DNA of 49,348 nucleotides, taken from Priapulus caudatus. Taxonomy: Eukaryota > Priapulida > Priapulimorpha > Priapulimorphida > Priapulidae. Shown in pieces: positions 34,401-47,163 of the stretch. The stretch spans positions 144,728 through 194,075 of the forward strand of contig NW_014577750.1 in the NCBI RefSeq assembly GCF_000485595.1. The letters run 5' to 3'. A program made the position numbers and the translations under genes. How positions within the stretch are numbered: the stretch's first letter is position 1; every line of letters begins with the position of its first letter. The notes under the pieces were generated by a model, which did not search any database, was not told the origin of the DNA, and was given only the letters and a program-made list of their open reading frames with translations.

Positions 34401-35765
34401 CGCACACACCCGAGTAAAGATTTTGGACAAAGGCTCAGCCACAGGCTCGGCCATTATCACTAAGCCAGTAAGCCATCATTGCATTATTTCACTGAATGCT
34501 GAGGAATGTAGACAAATCACAGATAATTCCTTTTCCCTAAACTTCGCTGGAAACTTGGGATTTTGTCACCGCGAGGGCAACAAGGGAGGGAATAACAAGG
34601 ACTATGCGTAGGGCACCTGCCGCTAATTCTTGATAGTGACACTGTGACACATGATACAAAATGCCTGAAAAAAAACAATGTGGCCCAAGCCGAACAATGC
34701 GAACAATCAGTCGCAAATTTTGTACAGTGCAACTGAAATGAGGAATATAACCTTGCGCACGCTGGCAGAATGCGGAAGTGGTGCCTAGAAATCGTAATGA
34801 TTCCGCAGAATGAGGAATGGTTGGAGACCCTGCATAGATGATGAAACAGCTCTGACTGATGATGCAGAAGACTGATGTCAAATCAATGGTACTGTCAGGT
34901 CCTGTTCATAGACACTTCGGTTACCCCATCAAATGTCTTGTGGTTCATAGCGAGAATAGGGATAGTCTAGCTATTATAATACATTAATATTTTGTTTTGG
35001 ATATGCATAATTTCTAGATGTTTTAGTATTAAAATGTATGCGAATGTTTAGTTTGAAAGTTGTCGTTCTGAGGTAGCATACTTTAGGAGAGAACCAGTTA
35101 TGTTTGTAGGGCACTAGATCTATACGTGCTGTTTTTTGCTTGATATACCATTTGTGTACTACTTGTAGCTAGTGGGGTATTTTTTTAAGCACTGAATTTT
35201 TGAAACAGGTAACCATATTATGTGTACGTGTCATGCGCTGCTCTCAGTATTTGAAGGGTTGATTAATATGTTGCAATGTTTTGATAGATATTTTAAGCAG
35301 TTGAATGTAGATTTTCTAGCGTATATGGTCCTAAATATACACGATCGTTCATGATGTACGTTTGGAAGCACGTTGTTATTGTTTTATATTGTTTAAGTTG
35401 AGGAAAAATCCATCATGGGATGTTTGGCCGAGTGGTACGAGTGTAAGGGATCGCCTATCGCGGCTAGTCATCTTGGATTAGCGTACTTGCATCACTTGAA
35501 ACCTGCACAAAAAGTAGGCCTAAGCTAGATTATGGGCATTCAAAACACATATAATTAGACATTTATAATCATGTTTCTAGCTTGACTGAGCCCAAGAGTT
35601 ATTGGAAAACCCTAAATGGGCCGGCAATTTTGGACGCCATCTGTGGATTCTGGAAAACGCACAAGGGGATTTCGGGGACTTTTTAGTAATGTTATTCTAC
35701 ACATTTTTCTGAACCTATCCTGAAAAATGGCCGGGTTTTAGCTAAAAAAAACTTGGACTAATGAG
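34400..35765. repeat. Direct repeat P, copy 1 (partner 37755-38945)
   Basis: From about 34630 this matches 37755-38945 in order (ATACAAAATGCCTGAAAAAA, AACAATGCGAACAATCAGT, TATTTTGTTTTGGATATGCA and more). The copies differ by numerous single-base gains and losses. No gene is supported. The 114-codon ORF at 34267-34611 is unassigned. Confidence 0.8.
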
Positions 35766-36393
35766 ATCTCAGGAATGCAAGTGCAAGTTTGCTGTTCCTT
35801 TTGTGTTTTATGCTCGAATAATCGGTTACATGTCCACTATTAGATGAGACCCAAATTTCTCTATATAGGTTTTGTCAGAGAGATAATAATTTAAACTTTG
35901 GCCTCATTCCTTCTATGCAGACGATGACCGACAAGGAAAAGAAGCGTTTTCATGAGTTGTCTGAGACTGACAAATACTCGGGCTATGAGCATGAGATGGC
36001 CAGTCTATTTGCCACCTGAGTAATGGGTAATGGTAGGCGTGGAAAGAGAAAGAAAGAAGGACCCTAATGCACGCCAGAGGGCAATGTAAGTTACTCTAAT
36101 AATGCCTTGAACTGTGCTATAAATTTTACGTAGTTGCATGTTTCACCCTGCTGCACGTTGGGCCCCGGCAGATTTCAATGCTGCTGGCTCTTCGTATGTG
36201 TGCTCTGTTAACAGTACTTAAAAGTCGAGGAGAAAACTGGAGAAAAAAATTGTACGTGTTTGCTTTGTGCTCTTGATATAATTATATCAGATAACGATTT
36301 TGAAGTCCGACATGAGCATAATTGTACTGCGCCAGCAGGTTTGGCTTCTTCTGGTTCTGCAAGATGGGCGGGCAAGTGTGTAGGAACATCACG
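35765..36393 (+). pseudogene. Broken HMGB fragment (exon 2 and start of exon 3), inverted copy of gene 2
   Basis: Intron 1 sequence joins at about 35765. The exon 2 copy is 35921-36085 (165 instead of 155 bases) between intact TATGCAG and GTAAGTT, with several small insertions that destroy the frame and a premature TGA after L-P-P. The exon 3 copy starts at 36339 (GGCTTCTTCTGGTTCTGCAA) and runs into the 25-N gap. Exon 1, with the first half of box A, is absent. Confidence 0.85.
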
Positions 36394-36418
36394 NNNNNNN
36401 NNNNNNNNNNNNNNNNNN
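36394..36418. other. Assembly gap (25 N)
   Basis: Exactly 25 unknown bases between an HMGB exon 3 fragment and a transposon-derived stretch; a fixed-size filler at a join of uncertain distance. Confidence 0.99.
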
Positions 36419-37780
36419 CGGGCCAGCAAAAACAGGCTTTCCAGAGACATGCATACGGCGGTGATGACATGCCTACTACTACAACCATGCAGGCTGGCAT
36501 TTCCTTCGCTAAACAAGGCACAACAGAGCATGTAAGGTGGCATTCAAGCCTATACCGCATAACTAATGTTGATGGCTGAAGAGCATACGCTGTCAAGCAA
36601 GCAGAGGCAGAGCCTGACACACTGATTGCTCTCTAACAAGCGTTAGATCTGAGGCAGAGTCGAGCAAGCAACGGTTGTTCTTGTTGGTACAGTCACACCA
36701 GACGGCTACTGTGTAATGTTGCGTAGCGTTGGTAGCACACTACCAACATATGTAGTACATATTGTTGCTGGCTCCAGCAATCTGTAATGATCTAGCACAT
36801 TTCATGAGCATTTCAGCATACCATTGGAGAAACTAGAAGCCTCACTTGATGTTTTCTGCCACGCTGTAACCGGCTGTGATAACAGTATCGTGCCAATATA
36901 TCGTCCAGGGGCAGCCGGGCAGAGCCTTTCAACATGCCGTTGCCTACAAGAAGGTGTCGAATATGACTTGCCTTGACTATATTCACACACACGGCGAAGC
37001 AGCACACGAAGAGGTGAAAGCAAGCCGGCACAAGAGCAATTCATCCTTGCGCTGTATGGAGCAGACAAGTTGAAACGTTGGATTGAATAACTCGCAAACA
37101 TTGCATACAAGGCCGTTGCAATAGGCCGCAGCTATTAGCTATTAGAGTTCTTCATTGTCAAAGCTCGGCAACACTTACGGCCCCATGCAGCAAGTCGGCG
37201 CAGCAAAGCACGCATTCATACCGTGACATATGCTAACTGTTCAAGAATGGCAAATGGGCAACAAGCGCGCTCTCTACTGAATGGTGGATGCGTGATCTCA
37301 AGATGGCAGTTAGCAGCCTTATTGGAATGGACATTCCTGTGCACCTGACGTTCTATCACAACATTGGTGTTCTTGTCGGATGGCAGAAAGGATGGATGCC
37401 AAGCCAACATGAATGGCAGCTGCAAGAAGCTTGCCTTATTCTGGTCCTCAATAATGCAGCAAATGCATCGCGCCAGCTCGCTGCCAACACTAGCAAGCAC
37501 GCAGGCGGCTCGAAGCAGCCCATAGACAAGATCTCCAACCTGTGAACTGCCAAAATGCGGAACTGTTCCCGGCAGTGATCTTAACTAGTTGGCGTATTCA
37601 GATATTGATGGACAGGGGGGGCGGGCGCCGCAAATGTACCTTGCCGCCGCGCAGGCAGCCACTATCTCAACCCTAGAGCTGCAACCCTTGTCTATACGCT
37701 AGAGCAAACTAACGCGACACCGTTGCAGACAGGCCTGTCTGACTAGGCTGTTCCATCTTTCGCGTTAGACATGCCAGATA
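36419..37780 (+). pseudogene. Decayed transposon gene, inverted copy of 45090-46340
   Basis: Reverse-complement relative of 45090-46340 from CGGGCCAGCAAAAAC at the left to GTCTGACTAGGCTGTTCCAT at the right. Readable shreds include remnants of the V-G-T-D-T-D region (near 36695-36720), CHAVTGCDNSI-like residues near 36860-36900, and a D-L-K-M-A-V...W-Q-K-G-W-M-P stretch near 37290-37400. Frames are broken throughout. Confidence 0.7.
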
Positions 37781-38945
37781 CAAAATGCCTGAAAAAAAAC
37801 AATGTTGGCGCCAAGCGCAACAATGCGAACAATCAGTTGCCAAATTTTGTACATGTGGCAACTGAAGAATGAGGAATATAACCTTGCCGCGCTGCAGAAT
37901 GCGGACCAGGGTGCCTAGAATCGTAATGATTACGCATGAATGAGGATGCGTTGGAGACCTGCATAATGATGAACAGCTCTGCACTGATGATGGCAGAAGA
38001 CTGCATGTGCAAATCAATGGTTAGGCTGTCAGGTCCTGCTTCATAGACACTTCGCGTTACCCCATCAAATGTCTTGGTGCGGTTCATAGCGAGACATAGG
38101 CATAGTCTAGCGTATTATAAATACATTAATATTTTGTTTTGGATATGCATAATTATCTAGATGGTTTTGTATAAAATGCTATGCGATATGTTTAGTTTGA
38201 AAGTTGGTCGTTCTGAAGGTAGGCATACTTTTAGTGAGAGAACCAGTTATGCTTTGTAGGGCCACTAGATGCTATACGTGCCTGTTTTTTGCGCTTGATA
38301 TTACGCATTTGTGCTACTACTTGCTAGCTAGTGGGGTACTTTTTTTAAGCACTGTCAATTTTTGAAGACAGGTAAGCCATATTATGTGTTACGTAGTCAT
38401 GCCTGCTCTCAGTATTTGAAGGTTGAATTATATTTGAATGTTTTGATAGATATTTTAAGCAGTTGAATGCTAGATTTTTAGCGTATATGGTCCCTAAATA
38501 TACACCGATCGTTCATGGATGTACGTTTGAAGCACTTGTTATTGATTTTATATTGTTTAAGCTTGAGGAAAAATCCATCATCGGCGATGTTTGGCCAGTG
38601 GCTATGAGTGTAAGGGATCGCCTATCGCGGCTAGTCATGCTTGGCATTAGGGTACTTGCATCACTTGAAACCTCACAAAAAGTACCTAAGTAGATTATCG
38701 GCATTAAACACATATTAATTAGACATTTTAATTCATGTTTCGTAGCCTTGACTGAGCCAAGCAGTTATTGGAAAAACCCTAATATGCGGCCGGCAATTTT
38801 GACGCCATCTGTGGATTCCTGGAAAACGCACAAGGGGATTTCGGGGACTTTTTAGTAATGCTTATTCTAGCACATTTTTCTGACACCTATCCTGAAAAAA
38901 AATGTGCCGGGTTTTAAGCTTAAAAAAACTTGGAAGCTAATTGAG
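37755..38945. repeat. Direct repeat P, copy 2 (partner 34630-35765)
   Basis: Same sequence as copy 1 with many extra bases; again followed directly by an HMGB gene 2-like inverted copy. No gene supported. Confidence 0.8.
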
Positions 38946-39110
38946 CATCTCAGATGCAACGTCGGCCAAAGTTTGCTGTTGCCATTTTGTGTTCTTATGC
39001 CTCGAATAATCGGTTAGCATGTCCACTAATTAGATGAGACGGCCATTTCTCTTATATAGGTTTTGTCAGAGAGATAATAATTTAACTTTGGCCTCAGTCC
39101 TTCTATGCAG

Positions 39111-40260
39111 ACGATGACCGACAACGGCAAAAGAAGCGTTTTTCATGAGTTGTCTGAGCACCTGACAAAACTCGCTATTGAGCATGAGATGGGCCAGCTA
39201 TTTGCCACCAAGAGGTAATGCGGTTATTCCGGTAGCGGTGAAAGAGAAAAGAAGAGCGCACCCTAATGCAGGCCAAGAAGGTTCAATGTAAGTAACTCTA
39301 ATAATGCATTGAATGGTATAATTTTTACGTAGTTGCATGTTTCACCCTGCTCGCACTGGTTGGCCCGGCCAGATTCAATGCTTGCTCGCCGCTCTGCAGT
39401 ATGTCGTGCCTCTGTTAAGCAGTACGCTAAAAAAGTGGAGAGATGAAAAACTGGGAGAAAATAATTGTAGTGCTGCTTTGTGCTCTTGATATAATTATAT
39501 CAGCAAACTGATTTTTGAGTCGACATGAGCATATTGTAACTGCCCAAGCTAGGCTCGTGGCTTCTTCTGGTTCTGCCAAGCATGGGCGTGGCAAGTCGGG
39601 TTAGGAACATCAACCCTGACGCTGCCGCGGAGTCTGGTGATGCTCGCCATAGAGTTGGGGCCAAGCCGTTTGGGGAGTGCTGCCCCCTGATGTGAAAGCC
39701 AAACTACATATCGCTATGCACAAAAGGACAAGAAGCCCATTATGAGATTGTACGTGTGTCCTTCTAAACCTGCTCTGAAGCCTTACATATTTAGCATAAA
39801 CACTTCATTTGCACAGTTTAATGCCAACATAGCTGCAGAAGACATCTCAGCAGTGCATATCATTGGCACAGCCTTGAGAATTAACTTTATTATCACACTT
39901 AGACTTTGATTTAAATTTTTGACTTCATTGTTGTGTTTTAATTTCTCGTTGCTTTGATTAAACTTGTTGCACAAAAGCTTACTCGCAAGAAAACCTTGTC
40001 GTTAATGTTATTAGTGCTATTAAAATACTTTGGCTGCAGAGATCAGCGCATCTCTCACATTATTTAAAAACTCGCGAGGGCTGAACGCATTAAACCTTCT
40101 GTTACTGCCGCAGTTTTTTAAACTTACATCGCCGTGAAATGCATTATTCTAATTATGCATCGCCTAATCTTCATACAGAAAATGGAAGTCGTGGAAAGAG
40201 CATAGCGCGGCGTTTCGAGCGACGCAGTGTGCTTCCACCAAAAAATATTAAAAAGCAGAG

Positions 40261-40306
<46 letters not shown>

Positions 40307-40377
40307 GACAATGCGGGGCAGAAGAGCGGATGCATGATGATGGAGGAAGAATGATGCACGAGGAGGAATCTGAGTAG
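39111..40377 (+). pseudogene. Broken HMGB copy (exons 2-4), inverted relative to gene 2
   Basis: The exon 2 copy is 39111-39287 (177 instead of 155 bases), exon 3 about 39553-39749 (about 197 instead of 175), exon 4 40179-40377. Splice borders survive (TATGCAG, GTAAGTAA, GATTGTACGTG, CATACAG), but scattered one- to three-base additions wreck every frame. A run of about 44 A lies in the acidic-tail region. Exon 1 is missing. Whether this is true decay or uncorrected sequence is unresolved, since added bases greatly outnumber substitutions. Confidence 0.85.
40261..40304. repeat. Poly-A run inside HMGB exon 4 copy
   Basis: About 44 consecutive A at the place where gene 2 has GCAGAAGAAGACAATG. 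Lys- or Phe-run ORFs across it are artefacts. Confidence 0.98.
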
Positions 40378-40399
40378 ACGTCGCGTGCTGCATGACTGC

Positions 40400-41865
40400 A
40401 TGGAACATGTGGAGGCAATTTTACATATGCATGCCAGTACTTAGCTTTATTTGTGGAAAAAAAGATGCCACACGTTGGCCACACGCCATTGACAGTGGCA
40501 AATATGTAAAGTGTCTCTCCAGCACATGTTGTAACTGGTGTATTAGATATATGCGCGTCATGTAGATAAGCTTTATACCGCTCGTGTTTTTTTGGTAAAT
40601 GTCGTGCTATGCTTATAATGCAATGTCTCGTATGTTAAAAACTGGTCTGATGATCAACTTATCTTCATTTGCATGCCACTGACGTATGTGGATCACTGTG
40701 TATAGAAGTTTGTTTGGGCTAACGTGGACCAATGAACTTTTTTTAGACAGTGAATATAACTGCATTAGTTAGGTGGAATGCTAGCTGGGGCAATCAATTC
40801 CATTGTACTAGCTAAGTAAAACAGTAAGTTGTCATACAAAGCATTTTGACAGCAATCATTGTTATAGGCCACTTAGAGCAAGCTGTTCTGTAACGCCGTG
40901 ATATCCTTCTATACGACTCAGGTGTCAGTATTCTGCGGTAGTAAACAAAATGTCTTTTCATGTCCTAAACTGATAGTTGATCTTGTGAATGATGCGTATG
41001 AATAAATCCCACAATCTCATACACTCCACAATGCATATAAAATTAACCCATCAGCCATTTATTAAACTTGAAAGCATTTAAACGTGTATGATTTAAAAAG
41101 TCATGTTGCCATAGAACTTTATTATTTATACAACAAAGCGCTGAAAATGCCTTATTTGATTTAATTAATTATAACTTGGTCACTGCCCAGTATTCAAGGA
41201 AATTATTTAAAAAAAAATTGTAAAGCTAATGTTATCCTCTATATAGTTTTTACTGATGCAATTTTGTTCGAAATATTTTGTGCAGAGTAGAATTTGAATA
41301 CAAAAGTCTCTGTCTTAGTAAATGTGTAATACAAACGCTTAGTAGCTCGCCTCTGTGTATGCAACTGTGTATAAGCTGGCATAAAGATTGCGACAACCGC
41401 AGATCTGTGGCCTGGTACCGAAGCACCGGTGTATGCTTATATAACAAAACGTGTTATGAAACCATTTATAAAAAAAAAATCATTTACCGTCTAAATTACT
41501 AATTACCTAAAAAATAATTTTGACTAGCCACGTGACGACCATGAGCATGTGGTGTGTGTTCCAGCTGCGGCTCGCAGACAGAAGCACTGTGCAATCATGC
41601 AGTGCTCTTCCAGTAAATTTGGGTTTTTAAACAATTTTCGTTCCTACATTTTGTGCTCAAATCTCTCTTCGCAAGACTCACCAGACCTTTGCATCTCCAA
41701 CGCTCTACAATTTCAAATTTTTTTTTAGGGGTTGGGGGCATTCGTCCCCAGACCCACCTAGCATCTGCTGCGGCCTCGGCGCTTGCTTTTTATTAGCACT
41801 GAGGTATTTTATCCTTCTGTGCTTGTCTATCTTCTTAAGACCTTGTGGCGCCTTAGTTGTGTGTG
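40400..41865. other. 3' flank of the broken HMGB copy
   Basis: Inverted match to 28870-29930, including the conserved 3' UTR block near 40555. No independent gene. A T-rich, CCCCAGACCCACCTAGC-containing stretch at 41700-41780 looks like a small transposon fragment absent from the partner. Confidence 0.5.
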
Positions 41866-42143
41866 TGTCTGTACACTCTGCCCTCACTGGTTGGTTACTG
41901 TTGCGTTTTAACGAATAAAATTATATGTATTCTCAAGATCAGCTCGCGAACCAACGGCTATGAAATTTTTTATGAGAAAACACCAAACAGTCATGGAGAG
42001 AGCCTCGTGGTTACAGTGGTTTATAACCTGTCTAACTGTCCACTTTTGAAGCTGTGACACTGACTGCAGGGCCGTGTCTCCCTGCTCGGACTACATTTAT
42101 ATATGTGTGTGTATTTATAAATACTGTAGTATATACATCTATA

Positions 42144-42186
42144 CAGGAGTAGATATAATAGAGAAATCTTCTATTATCTACTCCTG
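42144..42186. mobile_element. CAGGAGT/ACTCCTG hairpin element, 43 bp, 7-bp TSD
   Basis: Near-perfect palindrome flanked by ATCTATA on both sides (42137-42143 and 42187-42193). It is the inverted counterpart of 49018-49059; the aligned X1 site at 28593-28599 is empty. Confidence 0.8.
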
Positions 42187-44050
42187 ATCTATATATAGAT
42201 TTAGTATGAGTTAGGTGGCCCAGACAAGATCATGTTAAGTCGGCCAAGGCTGAGTACGACCTTATTGACTATATTCTGTGGTAGGGACAAGTATGAGAAC
42301 AACAATAGTGAATAACCACTACTATTTAATTGTGTTGTTAATGTTAGTTGTTTAATCTCTGTAAACTTCATAATGTTGTTACCATCAAGGAACCATGATC
42401 TTCTTAAAGATGTTGTACATAACTCACGTGTAATTATAAGTCTTTGGACTTGAATAAAAAAACAGTGACATTACTGCAAAGAACTGTCATTTTTAATTTT
42501 ATTTTGCTTGATACAGAATGTCTCTGCTTCTGCAGCACTACATAACGTCAACTTATAACGTGTTAATCATTTACGTTGTGATTATTGACACGCGTCTGTT
42601 TATGCCGTCCGGATTGTCGTAAAATGCGCTCACTGGTTCATATATGTTGATAATTCCCAATCATGAACTCATGATATTCAATGTTTGTTGATGATTGTTT
42701 TCTTGATGGTGTTTATACCATTACCACCACAACTATCCATAAAATGTTATAGCGACATTTTTTTCTAAGACACTTTTTACTAAGTACGTTCATCGCCTGT
42801 TCAATATCTCACTCAATCTCACTGTGAAAATTAATCACTCGCAAACGACATCGCCAGCGCCAGATTTTGCGGATTTATTGTGCACTGTCCATCACGCAGA
42901 AACTACGAGAACCGCCAAAATTGTCAAATAATGGAGAGCCGTGTATAGACCATAGAAATATATACCTAGGTAGATGGTAGGAGAGCGTGTCTCTATTAAT
43001 ATGTCTACGGTATAGACGGATAACCTCTATTTTCGAGCCGTACTATCAACCGCAGAATTGCTGGTCTCGCGTGGGCTGCTGAGGAAGTAGGAACTCTTGA
43101 GGTTACCGCGAGAGTATAAAGCTGATAGGCTTGCTATACGGCGTTATGCCGCTGAGATTACCACAGACTACGGATACCGGTATCCGTTAGTCTGTGAGAT
43201 TACTGTCAAATATGATGTCTTACCGCCACCTGTCGGGAAAAATAATTCATAAAATGCAGATTATTACACTCAAAATTACGTTATATTAATACAACAAGCT
43301 TATTTCATTATATTGAACACCCACATTGTGAAACACTGTTATATATCCACTGTCTCAGTTACCACATTTTCCTAAATCACAACTCTTCGTGTATATAGTC
43401 CAACTGTCCAAGGCGGACTGCAACGAAAGACAGAGCCTATATAACGTTTCAGAACAAAGCTGTGGATTGCCGTGGAACATTGTTCATTATTTACTAATTT
43501 TAGAGAGGAAACTAAACAAAGAATCCCCCCAGTAGCGCACGCTCACGAACGACAAAACAGCAAAAAAACCTTCAACGCTCTAACCTGCATATGCACGCAC
43601 CGAAACGCCCAGCTGGTCTAAGGCATCGATTAGGAATAAATAAAAATTAACGTGATTTTTAATTATATTTCACTCTTGGTCTGAATAAAAAAAAAGCATG
43701 CGTTTTGCCATGCGTTTTGTTACGTGTATTGTGCGTTGTCTAAGCATTGCGTTGTACATGTAATGCCACTGGCAACGTACGCGGGCTATAGTACTTAGAG
43801 CATATAGTTCGGCCAGTACGCCTCATAGACCCTCTCAGCTCATATAGAATTTTAGTGTATTAGAGGACTGCACGTACACCGCGACAACTCTCTGCTATGA
43901 CCGAGTTTCTGCCAACACTGATCTATTATCATACAATTATATCAGCTTTTCTAATGATTTTCTTTTGCTTACATAATTCCACTATTTCATCATAAACTCG
44001 GAATATTCTTCGATTGTTACAGGTATTCCCTTGGGACTGCATCTTCGGAC

Positions 44051-44104
44051 CTGAGAACAATATATACATAGTCGCTCCTGTACATATGTATATATTGTTC
44101 TCAG
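44051..44104. repeat. CTGAGAAC hairpin, 54 bp, left-arm copy
   Basis: CTGAGAACAATATATACATA pairs with TATGTATATATTGTTCTCAG across a short centre containing GCTCCTGTAC. Counterpart in the right arm at 47164-47217. Probably a second hairpin family; no clear target duplication. Confidence 0.7.
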
Positions 44105-44899
44105 CTTGGAGACAAGGTCTGCACGTCTTTGTGTTTGTGCTGCCACCTATTGGCCAGCTATAGTATATACTACGGCAAACAAATAACCGACGTCTGGGGA
44201 CTGCCCACCGTTTCTATTTTATTTTGGCCAATAATTCTAGTTTTATTTAAATTTACTGATAATTCTAATTTAATGTTATGCGAATGACGAAGATGCATAA
44301 TGCGATGCAGATGCAGATGCAGACGAAGCGTGTAGATTCTATCAAGAGTATATAAAGAAGGCTCTTCAAAATATATTCACCCGATTCCTCGTTTAGCAAA
44401 TTAGGGTTAGGACTTAGGGTTGATTTTAAATTTTGCCGATAGAAAACGAAATTTTTCCACTGACGTCATTTATTTTCATCAGGATCTAGGCGATTCACAC
44501 TTTTTGGTGTGTGAAAAATCATAAATCTTGACGTTTAAACTATTATAAACTTATTTTTCGTGACCATCCCTCGTTTAACGAATATTGTGTATGACGAAGA
44601 AAAACGCATATTAATTACGAAATATGCCAATAACAAAAAATGTCAGCTAAAATATAGAGATTTTAAAATTTATAAATTTTCACACAAAAATAGCTCTATT
44701 CTTTATTAATCGTTCCTAGTTAACTAGGACTTTCACCGCCAGCTGCATATATCGCCGCTAACCCATACAATGAGACTATCTTCAGCAAAAATTTTCATGT
44801 AATTTTATTATACCATGTTCACAGTTCACGATGCCGCTTAGAATTTGTTTACGCCTCCACGACATAAACGCTTCAGCTTGCTCAGCTCTATATATAGCT

Positions 44900-44932
44900 A
44901 ATATATATATTTATTTATATAGCTAATATATA

Positions 44933-44965
<33 letters not shown>

Positions 44966-45045
44966 TAACAGAAATAGAATAGAATTGTTCTGTTCTTTTA
45001 TTCTATTTCTGTGGCCTATATATATATATATATATATTAATATAT
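44900..45045. repeat. TA-rich palindrome centre with CAGAAAT hairpin
   Basis: TA runs (about 44935-44964 and 45018-45037) enclose CAGAAATAGAATAGAAT...ATTCTATTTCTG (44969-45011), a 43-bp fold-back. Confidence 0.75.
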
Positions 45046-45089
45046 ATCGGTCGCTTTCGTCTTGTTTACAACTCGGCAGCAAGCATGCT

Positions 45090-46379
45090 GCGTATCTGGC
45101 ATGTCTACGGTAAATGGAACAGCCTAGTCAGACAGGCGCTGTCTGCAAGGTGTCGCGTAGTTTGTCTGCTAATCAGACAAGGGTTGAGTCTAGGGTTGAG
45201 ATAGTGGGCCTGCCTGCGGCGGCCAAGGTACATTTCGCCCCCCCCCCTGTCCATCAATATCTGAATACGCCACTAGTTACAGATCACTGCGGGAACATTC
45301 CGCATTTGGAGTTCACAGGTTTGGAGATCTTGTCTATGGGTGCTTCGAGCGCTGGTGCTGTAGTGTTGCAGGACTGGCCGATGCATTTGCTGCATATTGA
45401 GGACCAGAATAAGGCAAGCTTCTTGCAGCTGCATGTCATGTTGCTGCATCCATCCTGTCTGCATCCACAAGACACCATGTTGTGAAGAACGTCAGGTGCA
45501 ACAGGGATGTCCATTCCAATAGGTGCTAGACTGCCATCTTGAGATCACCATCCCCATTCAGTAGGAGCCAGGCTGTTGCCCATCCATTCTTGAACAGTTA
45601 GATATGTCCGGTATGAATGCTGCTTTGCTGCCGCACTTGCTGCATGGGGGTAAGTTTGCGAGTTGAAATGAAGAACTCTAATAGCTAATAGCTGCGGCCT
45701 ATTGCACGCTTGTATGCAATGTTGCGATATTCATCCAACGTTTCAACTTTGTCTGCTCCATACAGCGCAAGGATGAATGCTTCTCCGGCTTGTTTCACCT
45801 CTTCGTGTGTGCTTCGGTTGTTGGTGAATATATCAAGCAAGTCATATTCACCCTTCTTGTGCACCATGTTGAAAGCTCTCCGCTTGCCCTGACGATATAT
45901 TGCAGATACTGTATCACAGCCGGTTACAGCGTGCAGAAACATCAAGTGAGCTCTAGTTTCTCCAATGGTATGCTGAATGTCATGAATGTCGTAGATCATT
46001 ACAAGATTGCTGGAGCACAACATATGTACACATCTGTTGTAGTGTCTACCCAAGCTACCAACATTACAAGTAGGTCTGTGTCTGTACCAACAAGAACAAC
46101 CGGTTGCTGCTCCGACTCTGCTAGATCTAACGCTGTTGAGACAATCAGTGTGTCAGCATCTGCCTCTGCTTGCTTGACACGTATTCCAGCCATCAACATT
46201 TTATCGCGTATAGCTTGAATGAACTTCATCTTGTTGTTGCTGTTAGCAAGGAATGCAGCCTGCATGGGTTGTAGTAGTAGGCATGTCATCACCGGGTATG
46301 ATGTCTCTGGAAGTGTTTTTGCTGGCCCGTCGCCTCTATTCAGCTTCTTTTGTGGATGCCTTACCCCCATATCCGTCAA
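45090..46379 (-). pseudogene. Transposon-type protein fragment: PIN/FEN-like acidic motifs plus Cys-rich end
   Basis: On the minus strand, 46379-45999 encodes A-D-A-D-T-L-I-V and VVLVGTDTDLLVMLVAW. A frameshift near 46010-46050 leads into a second frame (46053-45685) with LMFLHAVTGCDTVSAIYRQG and a region ending YKRAIGRSY. A third frame (45514-45284) has VSCGCRQDGCSNMTCSCKK followed by C-S-K-C-I-G-Q-S-C-N. The order (acidic D-x-D-T / G-T-D-T-D motifs, H-A-x-T-G-C-D, then C-x-C repeats) matches uncharacterised, multicopy proteins common in invertebrate genomes and probably carried by transposons; a PIN/FEN-like nuclease fold is inference. A TAGTGGCGTATTCAGATATT word near 45265-45285 resembles a transposon end. 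Start and N-terminal half are missing and two frame breaks make it non-functional as assembled. Confidence 0.55.
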
Positions 46380-47163
46380 ACACCACGATATTAGCTATAT
46401 ATAGAGCTGAGCAAGCTGAGCGTTTATGTCGTGAGGCGTATAACAAATTCTAAGCGCATCGTGAACTGAACATGGTATAATGAATTACATGAAAAATTTG
46501 CTGAAGATAGTCTCATTGTATGGGTTTAGCGCGATATATCAGCTGGCGGTGAAAGTCCTAGTTAACTAGGAACGATTATAAGAATAGAGCTATTTTTGTG
46601 TGAAAATTTATAAATTTTAAATCTCTATTTTTAGCTGACATTTTTTGTTATTGCATATTTTCGTAATTAATATGCGTTTTTCTTCGTCATACACAATTTC
46701 GTTAAACGAGGGATGGGTCACGGAAAATAAGTTTATATAGTTTAACGTCAAGATTTATGATTTTTCACACACAAAAAGTGTGAATCGCCTAGATCCTGAT
46801 GAAATAAATGACGTCAGTGGAAAATTTCGTTTCTGTCGGCAAAATTTAAAATCAACCCTAAGTCCCTAACCCTAATTTGCTAAACGAGGAATCGGTGAAT
46901 ATATTTTGAAGAGCCTTCTTTATATACTCTTGATAGAATCTACACCTTCGTCTGCATCTGCATCTGCATCGCTTATGCATCTTCGTCATTCGCATAACAT
47001 TAAATTAGAATTATCAGTAAATTTAAATAAAACTAGAATTATTGCCAAAATAAAATAGAACGCGTGGGCAGTCCCCGACGTCGTGTTATTTGTTTGCCGT
47101 AGTATATACTATAGCTGCCAATAGGTGGCAGCACAACACAAAGACGTCAGACCTTGTCCCAAG

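Larger units (their letters stand above)
38940..43725. repeat. Segmental repeat X2, inverted partner of 26840-31240
   Basis: Runs from HMGB intron 1 sequence (near 38940) through the broken HMGB exons, the 3' flank, and on to AGCATGCGTTTTGCC near 43700, matching X1 in inverse order. It lacks the 283 bp present in X1 at 27254-27536. Confidence 0.85.
41865..44925. repeat. Left arm of a large palindrome (right arm 46393-49348)
   Basis: Reads outward in the same order as 46393-49348 on the opposite strand: GCTCAGCTCTATATATAGCT next to the centre, then CCTAGTTAACTAGG, TTAGGGTTAGG...CTTAGGGTT, a GATGCA hexamer run, the CTGAGAAC hairpin, the CAGACCAAGAGTG block, and a GTGTACA end near 41868. No gene inside. 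Confidence 0.85.

Noticed and set aside
34267-34611. 114-codon plus-strand ORF
   Set aside because: It straddles the junction between the HMGB upstream duplicate and repeat P, and neither part is open in its partner.
35413-35480. TTTGGCCGAGTGGTACGAG, like a class II tRNA D-arm
   Set aside because: No T-arm (GGTTCGAATCC-like) or acceptor stem follows, and the second copy near 38590 reads differently.
44400-44425. TTAGGGTTAGG-type words here and at 20216, 23477 and 46855: interstitial telomere?
   Set aside because: Only two or three partial units at each site, and the 44.4 and 46.86 kb copies are the two arms of one palindrome; too short to claim.
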